Origin: Oscillospiraceae bacterium
GTDB taxonomy: Bacteria > Bacillota > Clostridia > Oscillospirales > Oscillospiraceae
Direction: 5' to 3'
NCBI GenBank assembly: GCA_020025675.1
Contig: JAHHRS010000036.1
Span: forward strand, 1 to 22,649
Length of the DNA stretch: 22,649 nt
Numbering within the stretch: position 1 is the first letter of the stretch; each line of letters begins with the position of its first letter. The notes beneath the pieces are model-generated. The model did not search any database and was not told the origin of the DNA. It saw only the letters and a list, made by a program, of their open reading frames with translations. Below, one piece after another: positions 5,835 through 13,241 of this stretch. Position numbers and translations under genes: made by a program.

Positions 5835-8399
5835 ATGAAAGGCTCTGAAACAAAACTGGTATCTTATATGCAGGGTTCGGATAAGCGTTTTATAATTCCT
5901 GTGTACCAGAGAAATTATGACTGGAAGCAGGAAAACTGCAAGCAGTTATTTGACGATCTTGTAAAAATAATACGTAAGAATCGTAAAAGCCATTTTTTCG
6001 GCAGCATAGTATCAGTACACAATGAAGGAGAGTTCAATAAATTTCAGGTTATTGACGGTCAGCAGCGTCTTACTACAATATCATTGCTTTTCCTTGCTAT
6101 GTATAATCTGATGAAAGACGGTATTATAGTACCCGCTCAGTCTAATCTTGCAGATAAAATCTATAAGACCTATCTCATTGATGAATGGCAGGAAGATGAA
6201 ACTCGTATTAAGCTTAAACCTGTAAAAAATGACCGAAAAGCTTTCAGTATGCTGTTTAAGGACGAGGAAGATTTCATTGCCCAGTCCAATCTTACAATTA
6301 ACTATAATTTCTTTTGTGACCAGATAAAAAAAGAGCGGATAAGCATAGATGAGCTTTATACTGCGATTACCCGTCTTGAAATCATCAATATCACGCTGAA
6401 TCAGGATGATAATCCTCAGCTTATTTTTGAAAGTCTTAACTCCACCGGTCTTGCCCTCAGTGAAGGCGATAAAATACGAAACTTCATCCTGATGGGTCTG
6501 CCAACAAAAAAGCAGAATGACTACTATGAAAAATACTGGAACAAAATTGAGCTTGCCACCGAATATGATGTAAGTTCATTTATTCGTGACTATTTAAGTG
6601 TAAAACAGCAGTCTATTCCGTCAATGAGCAAGGTTTACATTACTTTCAAGGCTTATGTTGAAGACGGCGAAATTGAGATTGAAGCGCTCCTCAACGATAT
6701 GCTTGCCTATGCCAAAAGATACAGTGTTCTCCTTAAAGGTAAAACTGCCGATAAGAAACTTAATGCCTGCATTTATCGCCTTAATCGCCTTGCCACAACC
6801 GTCACCCGTCCTTTCTTCATGGAAGTTCTTCGTATGCAGGAGGAAGGGGTTATAAGTCTGGCAGAAGTAACGGAGATTTTTGTTTATACAGAAAATTATC
6901 TTTTCCGCAGAGCAATCTGCGACCTTGCTACAAACTCCTTAAATAAAATCTTCCTTATGCTTCACAAAGAAATAATCCGATATGACGGCACTTCTAATGA
7001 TTACCTTGAAAAATTCAAATATGCATTGCTCTCCAAGAATGACAGAGGTAAATTTCCTGAGGATGAGGAGTTTGCCGAGGCTCTTTCCCGGCGTCAGGTC
7101 TACCAGATGAACAGCAAAAATAAGCTTTACATATTTGAGCGGATTGAAAATGGGGGCACTTTAGAAGATAAAGATATTTACGCTCATTGTGATAACGGAA
7201 CTTATACAATAGAGCATATTATGCCTCAGCATCTTACACCTGCATGGGCTGAAGCATTAGGGCCTGAGTATAAAGAAATACATGAGCAGTGGCTTCATCG
7301 TCTGGCAAACCTCACCCTCACTGCCTACAATTCAAAATACAGCAATAACAGTTTTGAAGATAAACGTGACAGGAAAGACGGTTTCCGTGAAAGCGGTCTG
7401 CGTATGAATACATGGATAGCACAGCAGTCTAAGTGGACACGAGATGAGCTTGAAGCAAGAAATGATATGCTTGTAGAAAAAGCTCTTGAAATCTGGGCTC
7501 TCCCCAAGACTTCGTATACACCGGCAGAGAAGCAGCTTGACTGCTACACACTTGAGGATGAGGCAGATTTAAGCGGCCGTGAAATCTCCAGATTTGAGTA
7601 CAAAAATACGGTTCAGCCTGTTTCAAGCTGGATTGACATGATGGAGCAGATTTTAAAAATTCTCCATGATGAAGATAAGTCTGTGCTTTCTCAGCTTGCC
7701 CATACCCATGATCCATCCAATGAACTGGATGTTTATGTAAGCGATAATCCTGCTGACCTTCGAGCTGCAATTATGATTGATGACGGTATTTATGTGGAGC
7801 GTAATACCAGCACAAATGCAAAGCTCAATATACTAAAAAAATTCTTCAAGGCTTATAATGCAGAGCCTGATGATCTGGTGTTTTATTTAAAGGATGTTTC
7901 ACAGGGCAAAGCGCCTGATGAAGCAGAAAGCCGTCAGGAACTCCACCGCAGATACTGGACTATGGCTCTTCCTTATATTAAGGAAAAGCACGGAGAAAAT
8001 GCCGCCTTCAGCAAAACCAATCCCTCAAAGGATAACTGGATTACGGGATTTATCGGGATCCGTGGGTTTAATATTTCCTGCGTAGCAAACTACGATGAAG
8101 CTCGTGTTGAAATGGTATTGTCAACTTCAAACAAAGAGCTGAATAAAGCTGCATTTGATTATGTTTTTGCCAGAAAAAGAGATATTGAGAGTAAGCTTGG
8201 AATAGCTCTCGGGTGGAGACGCAGTAACGACACGAAAGCCTCCTATATTATTCACAAGCTCCCGGAGATCGGAATAATAAATGAAATGAACTGGATTCAA
8301 ATGGCCAAATTTCACGCCGAGTGGAGTAAAAAGTTCTATGATGTAATAGTACCTGTTCTTCAGGAATGGAACGATACTGAAAGGAAGCTCAGTGAGTAA
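5835..8399 (+). CDS. GmrSD-type (DUF262-DUF1524) nuclease, type IV restriction-like
   Basis: A complete-looking 854-residue protein. The N-terminal DUF262 (GmrS-like, ParB/sulfiredoxin-fold NTPase) carries PVYQRNYDW (22-30) and the hallmark DGQQRLTT (74-81). The DUF1524 (GmrD-like) HNH nuclease contains EHIMPQ (460-465, H461) and the NLTLTAYNSKYSN segment (N492, N499, N504). A C-terminal region (about 690-854) resembles DUF4268. Family members cleave DNA with modified cytosines, and relatives such as BrxU work alone; others lie inside type I restriction operons. The gene sits between hsdR and hsdM remnants: the ATG follows the hsdR stop by two bases, and the hsdM GTG overlaps its last eight bases. 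It has no frameshift or premature stop while both flanking genes are broken, suggesting recent or continuing function on its own. Confidence 0.85.
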   Translation: MKGSETKLVSYMQGSDKRFIIPVYQRNYDWKQENCKQLFDDLVKIIRKNRKSHFFGSIVSVHNEGEFNKFQVIDGQQRLTTISLLFLAMYNLMKDGIIVPAQSNLADKIYKTYLIDEWQEDETRIKLKPVKNDRKAFSMLFKDEEDFIAQSNLTINYNFFCDQIKKERISIDELYTAITRLEIINITLNQDDNPQLIFESLNSTGLALSEGDKIRNFILMGLPTKKQNDYYEKYWNKIELATEYDVSSFIRDYLSVKQQSIPSMSKVYITFKAYVEDGEIEIEALLNDMLAYAKRYSVLLKGKTADKKLNACIYRLNRLATTVTRPFFMEVLRMQEEGVISLAEVTEIFVYTENYLFRRAICDLATNSLNKIFLMLHKEIIRYDGTSNDYLEKFKYALLSKNDRGKFPEDEEFAEALSRRQVYQMNSKNKLYIFERIENGGTLEDKDIYAHCDNGTYTIEHIMPQHLTPAWAEALGPEYKEIHEQWLHRLANLTLTAYNSKYSNNSFEDKRDRKDGFRESGLRMNTWIAQQSKWTRDELEARNDMLVEKALEIWALPKTSYTPAEKQLDCYTLEDEADLSGREISRFEYKNTVQPVSSWIDMMEQILKILHDEDKSVLSQLAHTHDPSNELDVYVSDNPADLRAAIMIDDGIYVERNTSTNAKLNILKKFFKAYNAEPDDLVFYLKDVSQGKAPDEAESRQELHRRYWTMALPYIKEKHGENAAFSKTNPSKDNWITGFIGIRGFNISCVANYDEARVEMVLSTSNKELNKAAFDYVFARKRDIESKLGIALGWRRSNDTKASYIIHKLPEIGIINEMNWIQMAKFHAEWSKKFYDVIVPVLQEWNDTERKLSE

Positions 8400-8826
8400 C
8401 TTATCAGAATTTATAAAACGGCTCCGTGATATTATGGGCAATGATGCGGTATAAACGGAGATGCGCAGAGAATAGAGCAGATAGCATGGATGCTGTTTTT
8501 AAAAATCTATAACTAAAAGGAACAGGAATGGGAGTTTTTGACGACGATTATGTGTCAATAAAGAGCTGCAAAGTGCAGGCTCTGCAGGTGAATTCTTTAC
8601 GCCCCGAGCAGTTACCGATTTCATGGCAAAAATGATAAAGCCCAAAATCGGTGAAATTATGGCGGACTTCTCCTGCGGCACCGGCGGATTTATCATAAGC
8701 TGGCTTAAAAAACTGGAAAAAGAATTTTAAAACACCGATGACCGAGAGTCATGTTTCAAGTCAATTTACGGTATCGAGAAAAAGCAGTTTCCTTATATGC
8801 TGTGCATATTAATTGAGATGGTCTCA
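8392..8826 (+). pseudogene. hsdM: hsdM remnant (type I N6-adenine methyltransferase), multiply broken
   Basis: From a GTG overlapping the GmrSD stop, the sequence reads VSNLSEFIKRLRDIMGNDA and hits TAA at 8452-8454 after an apparent one-base loss. The next frame continues NGDAQRIEQIAWMLFLK to another TAA (8514-8516). A further slip near 8535 is followed by DDDYV, then an internal deletion joins directly to KELQSAGSAGEFFTPRAV and the SAM-binding motif I region ADFSCGTGGF. A third in-frame stop at 8728-8730 precedes SIYGIEKKQFPYMLC, and homology ends near 8826. The NPPF catalytic region and any hsdS gene are absent. With no methyltransferase, an active HsdR would be harmful, which fits the loss of hsdR as well. 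Confidence 0.85.
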
Positions 8827-9141
8827 CCCTCCCCTCCCGGTCACCCCCAGCACTTTCCGCAGTTTTCTCTTCCTATTTATATATAAATCCACATCCCTTT
8901 CGGAGTGTATTTTTGTTTCCGCCCTTCGTCCCTGAATGCGGCACGGATTGACTGAATATATCTCTTTGTAAGGAGATTTTCATAAGCTCAATACTACTGA
9001 TTTTTACTTTTCAATATGGCTTCCCCTCTCCCCCAGTCTCCCGCGGCTCTTTTTGCATTTTATGGCTGTTAAAGGGGAAAGACGGCATAAGTACGCTAAA
9101 AATATCATAGCAAGTACCTTACTTTTTGGCTCTTTCCACGA
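8827..9141. other. Intergenic stretch at the right end of the island, no gene seen
   Basis: No reading frame of note or recognised RNA is visible. The stretch includes pyrimidine-rich runs (near 8827-8850 and 9020-9045). No copy of the tRNA-Leu 3' end or of the IS ends was found, so the right boundary of the island is not defined by sequence. It ends at the promoter of the PTS-type gene. Confidence 0.5.
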
Positions 9142-9170
9142 TTGACACCAAACTTAAATATAACTACAAT
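9142..9170 (+). promoter_or_regulatory. sigma-A promoter of the PTS EIIC-like gene
   Basis: Perfect TTGACA (9142-9147), a 17-base spacer and TACAAT (9165-9170). Transcription would start near 9177, giving a leader of about 45 bases. It is one of the strongest promoter matches in the window. Confidence 0.8.
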
Positions 9171-9220
9171 ATTACTAAAAGAAAAATGCACCTGCAAAAA
9201 GAGAGTACGGAGGCAATTAC

Positions 9221-10264
9221 ATGGAAAAATTTCGCGCATTTCTGAAGCGAAAAGACATTGAGATTTCGGTTCACCGCTACGGCATTGACGCCCTCAGTGC
9301 CATGGCTCAGGGTCTTTTCTGCTCACTGCTGATCGGTACTATTATAAATACCTTAGGTCAGCAGCTTCACATTGATTATCTTGTCACTATCGGCGGCTAC
9401 GCATCGGCAATGTCCGGCCCTGCTATGGCTGTGGCAATTGGCTATGCGCTTAAGTGCCCGCCTATGGTTTTGTTCTCGCTGATAGCAGTAGGTTCGGCGG
9501 CAAACGGTCTGGGCGGTGCGGGAGGCCCCCTGGCTGTTCTGGTAATAGCCATTGTGGCGGCTGAATTCGGTAAAGCGGTCAGCAAGGAAACGAAAGTCGA
9601 TTTGCTGGTAACTCCCGGTGTCACAATTTTTGTAGGTGTTGCCCTGTCCTCACTGCTTGCCCCCGCAATCGGTACTGCGGCAAGCTGGATGGGTAAGCTT
9701 ATCATGATGGCAACCGAGCTTCAGCCTTTCCTTATGGGAATTGTGGTTTCCGTTCTTGTGGGCATTGCCCTGACTCTGCCCATTTCCTCCGCTGCAATCT
9801 GTGCAGCACTTGGTCTTACCGGTCTTGCCGGCGGCGCTGCTGTTGCAGGCTGCTGCGCCCAGATGGTAGGCTTTGCAGTAATGAGCTTCCGTGAAAACCG
9901 CTGGGGCGGTCTGGTGAGTCAGGGTATCGGAACTTCCATGCTGCAGATGGGCAATATAATCCGCAACCCGAAAATCTGGATTGCGCCCACGCTGGCATCC
10001 GCCATTACCGGCCCCATTGCCACCTGCATTTTCCATTTAGAGATGAACGGCGCACCTATTTCCTCCGGTATGGGAACCTGCGGCTTTGTAGGTCAGATAG
10101 GGGTTTACACCGGTTGGGTAAATTCCGGTCAGCCTATAACCGCCTTCGACTGGATCGGCCTTATCCTTATCTGCTTCATTCTTCCCGGTGTCCTGTCATG
10201 GATATTCTGCATGATAGAGCGTAAACTGGGCTGGATTAAGGACGGCGACCTTACTCTGGATTAA
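9221..10264 (+). CDS. PTS EIIC_2-family membrane permease, stand-alone
   Basis: A 347-residue polytopic membrane protein, very rich in Gly/Ala, with about nine or ten hydrophobic segments. It matches the PTS_EIIC_2 type: a short basic N-terminus, Gly-rich loops (GSAANGLGGAGGPLAV, residues 91-106), and the segment APISSGMGTCGFVGQIGVY near residue 285. Family members are annotated as phosphotransferase IIC subunits forming the sugar channel, but many are orphan and their substrates are unknown. GGAGG lies seven bases before ATG 9221. A strong promoter upstream and a terminator downstream make it monocistronic, and no IIA, IIB or HPr gene is in the window. It would therefore need a partner encoded elsewhere or act without phosphotransfer. 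Confidence 0.8.
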   Translation: MEKFRAFLKRKDIEISVHRYGIDALSAMAQGLFCSLLIGTIINTLGQQLHIDYLVTIGGYASAMSGPAMAVAIGYALKCPPMVLFSLIAVGSAANGLGGAGGPLAVLVIAIVAAEFGKAVSKETKVDLLVTPGVTIFVGVALSSLLAPAIGTAASWMGKLIMMATELQPFLMGIVVSVLVGIALTLPISSAAICAALGLTGLAGGAAVAGCCAQMVGFAVMSFRENRWGGLVSQGIGTSMLQMGNIIRNPKIWIAPTLASAITGPIATCIFHLEMNGAPISSGMGTCGFVGQIGVYTGWVNSGQPITAFDWIGLILICFILPGVLSWIFCMIERKLGWIKDGDLTLD

Positions 10265-10302
10265 AATTTTCAAACGGAGTCCGCTGCAAAATAGCTTAAC
10301 TT

Positions 10303-10352
10303 AAAAAAGACGGGTAAGTTTCCCCAAAAGGGATGCTTACTCGTCTTTTTTG
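10303..10352 (+). terminator. Intrinsic terminator of the PTS EIIC-like gene
   Basis: AAAAGACGGGTAAG pairs with CTTACTCGTCTTTT with one mismatch, and an inner TCCC/GGGA stem occupies the loop. The stem ends in a run of six T. The A-run on the left side means it could also act on the minus strand for the gene at 10656-11177. Confidence 0.85.
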
Positions 10353-10655
10353 CGTTTATATTAAACTAATATGAAAAACCTAATGGAATGCCGGACCGCA
10401 ACGGTCACCCGGAATTAAAACTGAATTCAGAAATAATATTACCGAAAAACGGGCCGTTCCCACTGACAAGGCTCCGGACTTAGGAATTGGATTGCAGAAA
10501 ACTGTACGGAGCCTATTCTTCCAACGGTCGGGCATCGCTGCTGCACAGCGCAGTACATCAAACAGGAAGAATAAGGTTAGGATTTAAAAACATAGCTTAA
10601 ATTCAGCTTTTGCCTGCTTGGAATATTTGACTGTGACTAAAGTAAGGTTAAAAGA
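10353..10655. other. 303-base intergenic stretch with an inverted repeat
   Basis: No convincing gene. AGGCTCCG (10469-10476) and CGGAGCCT (10507-10514) form a perfect 8-bp inverted repeat 30 bases apart, extendable past one mismatch by AC/GT. A minus-strand frame stays open for about 70 codons (about 10600 to 10390) but has no good start, ribosome binding site or recognisable product. AACGGTC occurs twice (near 10399 and 10521). It could be a small structured RNA or gene debris. Confidence 0.4.
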
Positions 10656-11177
10656 TTATTTTGTAATTATTTTCTGTAAAATTAAAGAATTTATATCATA
10701 ATTTTCCACATTCAGAACCGTCAGTCCCTGTTCCAGAGCATATTTCACTGTGTACGCCGTCCCGCCGGAGGGCTTTTCGCAGTATGCCACACAATATGCA
10801 GAGCCGTCTACCATATGCCTGTCTCTGGCCAGGTAGGCAGCTTTTGAAGGAAATTTTGAACAATATACAATTTTATCCGCTTTACTGTCAATTACTTCTG
10901 CACGTCTTTGCTGCTGTGCAGTCCAGTATTTTCTGTAATCGGGATAAGGGAGAATTTCAATCAGCTTTAGCCTATTGTCCCGCTCCCTGCGTTTAATTAT
11001 GTATTCAGCCATAAGGGTATCAAACCCCAGTGCTCCGCCAACACCGTAATATATAACTCCCTTAGCTTCCAGACTGTCTGTTATGGCTTCCACACGGCTG
11101 AGTATAGCAGGTATATCTTTCTCTTTAACATCCCTGTGTCCGGAGAAACAGCAGGTTTTGAGCCTTAGCTTGTCCAT
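10656..11177 (-). CDS. SLOG-superfamily protein of the DUF1273/YpsA type
   Basis: A 173-residue single-domain protein. The opening CCFSGHRD (9-16), the Gly-rich YYGVGGALGFDTLMAE segment (43-58) and a later SGGTAYTVKYALEQGL segment near 137 are typical of the DUF1273 branch of SLOG Rossmann-like proteins. These bind nucleotide-type ligands, and related families act in nucleotide signalling; B. subtilis YpsA is a distant relative linked to cell division and stress. No enzymatic activity can be read from the sequence. AGGAG lies eight bases before the ATG and a promoter is just upstream, so the gene is transcribed alone. The terminator at 10303-10352 is 300 bases past its stop; none is closer. 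Confidence 0.82.
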   Translation of the reverse strand: MDKLRLKTCCFSGHRDVKEKDIPAILSRVEAITDSLEAKGVIYYGVGGALGFDTLMAEYIIKRRERDNRLKLIEILPYPDYRKYWTAQQQRRAEVIDSKADKIVYCSKFPSKAAYLARDRHMVDGSAYCVAYCEKPSGGTAYTVKYALEQGLTVLNVENYDINSLILQKIITK

Positions 11178-11198
11178 AATCTCATCTCCTTTTTTATA

Positions 11199-11227
11199 AT
11201 ATTATCAGAAAGACCTTTGTATAACAA
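11199..11227 (-). promoter_or_regulatory. sigma-A promoter of the SLOG gene
   Basis: On the minus strand TTGTTA (11222-11227), a 17-base spacer and TAATAT (11199-11204). The -10 box is 21 bases before the start codon, so the leader is about 15 bases and just covers the AGGAG site. Confidence 0.6.
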
Positions 11228-11600
11228 TTATTAAATATATACAAATTATATTAATGCTTAAGCCCGAAATTCGGCTTTTGCAGATGTGAACCAAGTTTTT
11301 ACTGTACATATTGTAATAATTGAGCACTAAAGGAATAATTTAAAAGCTCACTGTTATTATAATAAACAGGGAGTATATTTTTTGTCAGAATCTGACGATT
11401 TACTGTTTTATTTTTCTAATAATCCGACCCATTTCCCGCTCATCTTCTCCCCTCTTATTTTGCCGCCTTTTTAAGGCAGGTGCTGTGGGATAAGGCTGCG
11501 GTTATTTTCATATTAAATTTCTCTATCCCTCGGCACTTTCAGTGCAGACGGCTGAGGATAAGTCATTTAAACTTAAAGGAAAATAAACTTTTTTAAGCTG
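11228..11600. other. Divergent intergenic region with several small palindromes
   Basis: No gene seen. It holds an imperfect palindrome CTGTT-ATTATAAT-AAACAG (about 11351-11369), an odd-centred perfect palindrome GTCAGA-A-TCTGAC (11394-11406), and a small fold at 11524-11562 where GCACT/AGTGC (11533-11545) is enclosed by TATCCCTC/GAGGATA. The GTCAGA palindrome looks like an operator, but it is about 200 bases from either start. No standard riboswitch is recognised. Confidence 0.4.
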
Positions 11601-11629
11601 TTGTTTTGCGGGGACAAAAGTGTTATAAT
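11601..11629 (+). promoter_or_regulatory. sigma-A promoter of the MATE gene
   Basis: TTGTTT (11601-11606), a 17-base spacer and a perfect TATAAT (11624-11629). The start point would be near 11636, giving a leader of about 34 bases to the GTG start. Confidence 0.75.
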
Positions 11630-11669
11630 ACCTCGGCATTAAATAGTATATTTTTAAGGAGATATGTCC

Positions 11670-13019
11670 GTGAAACATCGAATTACAGTGGCAGGCCGTG
11701 AGTTTTCTCTGTTTCAGATGACATGGCCTGTTTTTATAGAGCTGCTTCTGCAAATGCTGGTAGGCAGCATAGATCAGGTAATGCTGAGCCAGTATAACCA
11801 TACTGCTGTTGCGGCAGTGGGCAATGCAAACCAGATAATGACAACCCTTATTCTTGCCTTTAACGTCATCAGCCTTGCTGCCACAATTATGCTGAGCCAG
11901 TTTCTGGGCGCACAGGAGCCGGAAAAAGCGGAGCAGATTTATAGCCTTGCCACAGGGCTTAACCTTCTCATCAGCCTTGTGCTGACAGGACTGCTTCTGA
12001 TAGGGGCGGACACAATACTGAGGATTATGCAGGTTCCCGCCGACGCCTTTGCAGAGGCGAAAAGCTACATGTTAATAACCACTCTCAGCCTTCCCTGTCA
12101 GGCACTGATGCTGACCTTCAGCGCTTTTCTCCGTGCTCATGCGAAAATGTTTGTCATTATGTGCATCACCGGACTTATAAATATCATAAACATTTTAGGC
12201 AACATGGCCTTAATATACGGCTTAGGCCCCTTCCCCAGTCTGGGTGCCGCAGGCGCCGCCATTTCCACCAGCATTTGCCGCACCTTCGGAATGATTTTTA
12301 TGATAATTGCCTTTTACCGCAGCATTCCGGGTGTACATATCCGTCTGAGAAATTACCGGAATATCTCAAAAAATCTGTTCAGACGTTTCATTTACATCGG
12401 CCTTCCCTCCGGCGGCGAAACTCTTTCCTATAATCTTTCCCAGTCGGTAAGCCTGATTTTTGTAAATATGATGGGTACATATGCCGTAACAACCCGCATG
12501 TATACCCTGCTTTTCGCTCAGGTCTGCTACATGCTCATAAGCGCCGTGAGTCAGTCCGCATCCATTATAATAGGCTATTGCGTGGGCGCACAGGAATTTG
12601 ATACAGCCGACCGCCAGAACTGGCAGGTGCTTAAAGTTTTTACTCCCATTTCCATCGGAATAAGCATAATTGTAGCGATTTTCGCCGGCCCTCTGTTTGG
12701 GCTGTTCAGCAGTGACCCTCAGGTAATTGCCCTTGGCAGGCAGGTGTTTTGGGTGGAGGTAGTGCTTGAGCTTGGACGGAGCTTTAATATCGTTCTGGTT
12801 CGCAACCTTCAGGCCGTAGGCGATGTGGCGTTTCCCGTAGTTATCGGAATTGCAAGTCAGTGGATTATAGGGGTTGGCCTTGCCTATTTTTTAGGAATAC
12901 ATCTGGGTCTTGGCCTTGTGGGTGTATGGCTTGCATATGCAGTGGACGAAAATCTCCGGGGGCTTATATTCAGCATCCGCTGGAAAAAAGGCCGCTGGCG
13001 GCAAATTAAAGCAGTGTAA
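11670..13019 (+). CDS. MATE-family multidrug/toxin exporter
   Basis: A 449-residue, 12-segment inner-membrane protein of the MATE (NorM/DinF-like) family, which exports cationic compounds in exchange for Na+ or H+. Family features include the early MTWPVFIELLLQMLVGSIDQVMLSQY segment (quoted here in part), the duplicated two-lobe arrangement, PxxLGAAGAAIST at about residues 189-201, and a second-lobe pattern IGLPSGGETLSYN. An upstream in-frame ATG (11664) is only two bases after AGGAG, too close for initiation. GTG 11670 is eight bases away and is the better start. The gene has its own promoter and terminator, and no regulator is adjacent. The substrate cannot be told from the sequence. Confidence 0.93.
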   Translation: MKHRITVAGREFSLFQMTWPVFIELLLQMLVGSIDQVMLSQYNHTAVAAVGNANQIMTTLILAFNVISLAATIMLSQFLGAQEPEKAEQIYSLATGLNLLISLVLTGLLLIGADTILRIMQVPADAFAEAKSYMLITTLSLPCQALMLTFSAFLRAHAKMFVIMCITGLINIINILGNMALIYGLGPFPSLGAAGAAISTSICRTFGMIFMIIAFYRSIPGVHIRLRNYRNISKNLFRRFIYIGLPSGGETLSYNLSQSVSLIFVNMMGTYAVTTRMYTLLFAQVCYMLISAVSQSASIIIGYCVGAQEFDTADRQNWQVLKVFTPISIGISIIVAIFAGPLFGLFSSDPQVIALGRQVFWVEVVLELGRSFNIVLVRNLQAVGDVAFPVVIGIASQWIIGVGLAYFLGIHLGLGLVGVWLAYAVDENLRGLIFSIRWKKGRWRQIKAV

Positions 13020-13027
13020 AATTCTGG

Positions 13028-13064
13028 AAATACTTCCGACTTAGGCTGTCGGAAGTATTTTTTT
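13028..13064 (+). terminator. Intrinsic terminator of the MATE gene
   Basis: Perfect 13-bp stem AAATACTTCCGAC/GTCGGAAGTATTT with a seven-base loop and a following T-run, nine bases after the stop codon. Confidence 0.95.
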
Positions 13065-13142
13065 ACCTAAGGGAGCCTGTTTAAGCGGTTAAATAATTAT
13101 TTTTAAAATCAGAATATTGAAATTTATTAATGCCCCTTTTAA

Positions 13143-13171
13143 TTGACATTGACATGTGAGGGTGCTAAAAT
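13143..13171 (+). promoter_or_regulatory. sigma-A promoter of the feo operon with tandem -35 boxes
   Basis: TTGACA (13143-13148), a 17-base spacer and TAAAAT (13166-13171). A second TTGACA abuts the first (13149-13154). The predicted start near 13178 gives a leader of about 65 bases containing TGTGTT twice, 12 bases apart (13176 and 13188). A perfect palindrome AAATAATTATTT lies upstream (13091-13102). Either could be a site for an iron regulator, but neither matches the classical Fur or DtxR consensus well. Confidence 0.75.
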
Positions 13172-13241
13172 TTATTGTGTTGAAATATGTGTTAATTTGT
13201 ATAAATCCGGTTGTATTCCGGGTAGAAAGGCATCTGATCAT

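Noticed and set aside
8499..8696. Minus-strand frame across the hsdM relic
   Set aside because: It is antisense to clear HsdM homology and has no recognisable product.
8823..9141. Right-hand attachment site of the island
   Set aside because: No copy of the tRNA-Leu 3' sequence, IS end or 18-bp arm could be found here, so the boundary is left open.
11523..11801. Minus-strand frame upstream of and overlapping the MATE gene
   Set aside because: It runs antisense through the MATE promoter and start and shows no domain or ribosome binding site.
13143..13241. Longer FeoB start at TTG 13143
   Set aside because: That TTG is the first base triplet of the TTGACA -35 box; the FeoA domain begins at the ATG at 13242.
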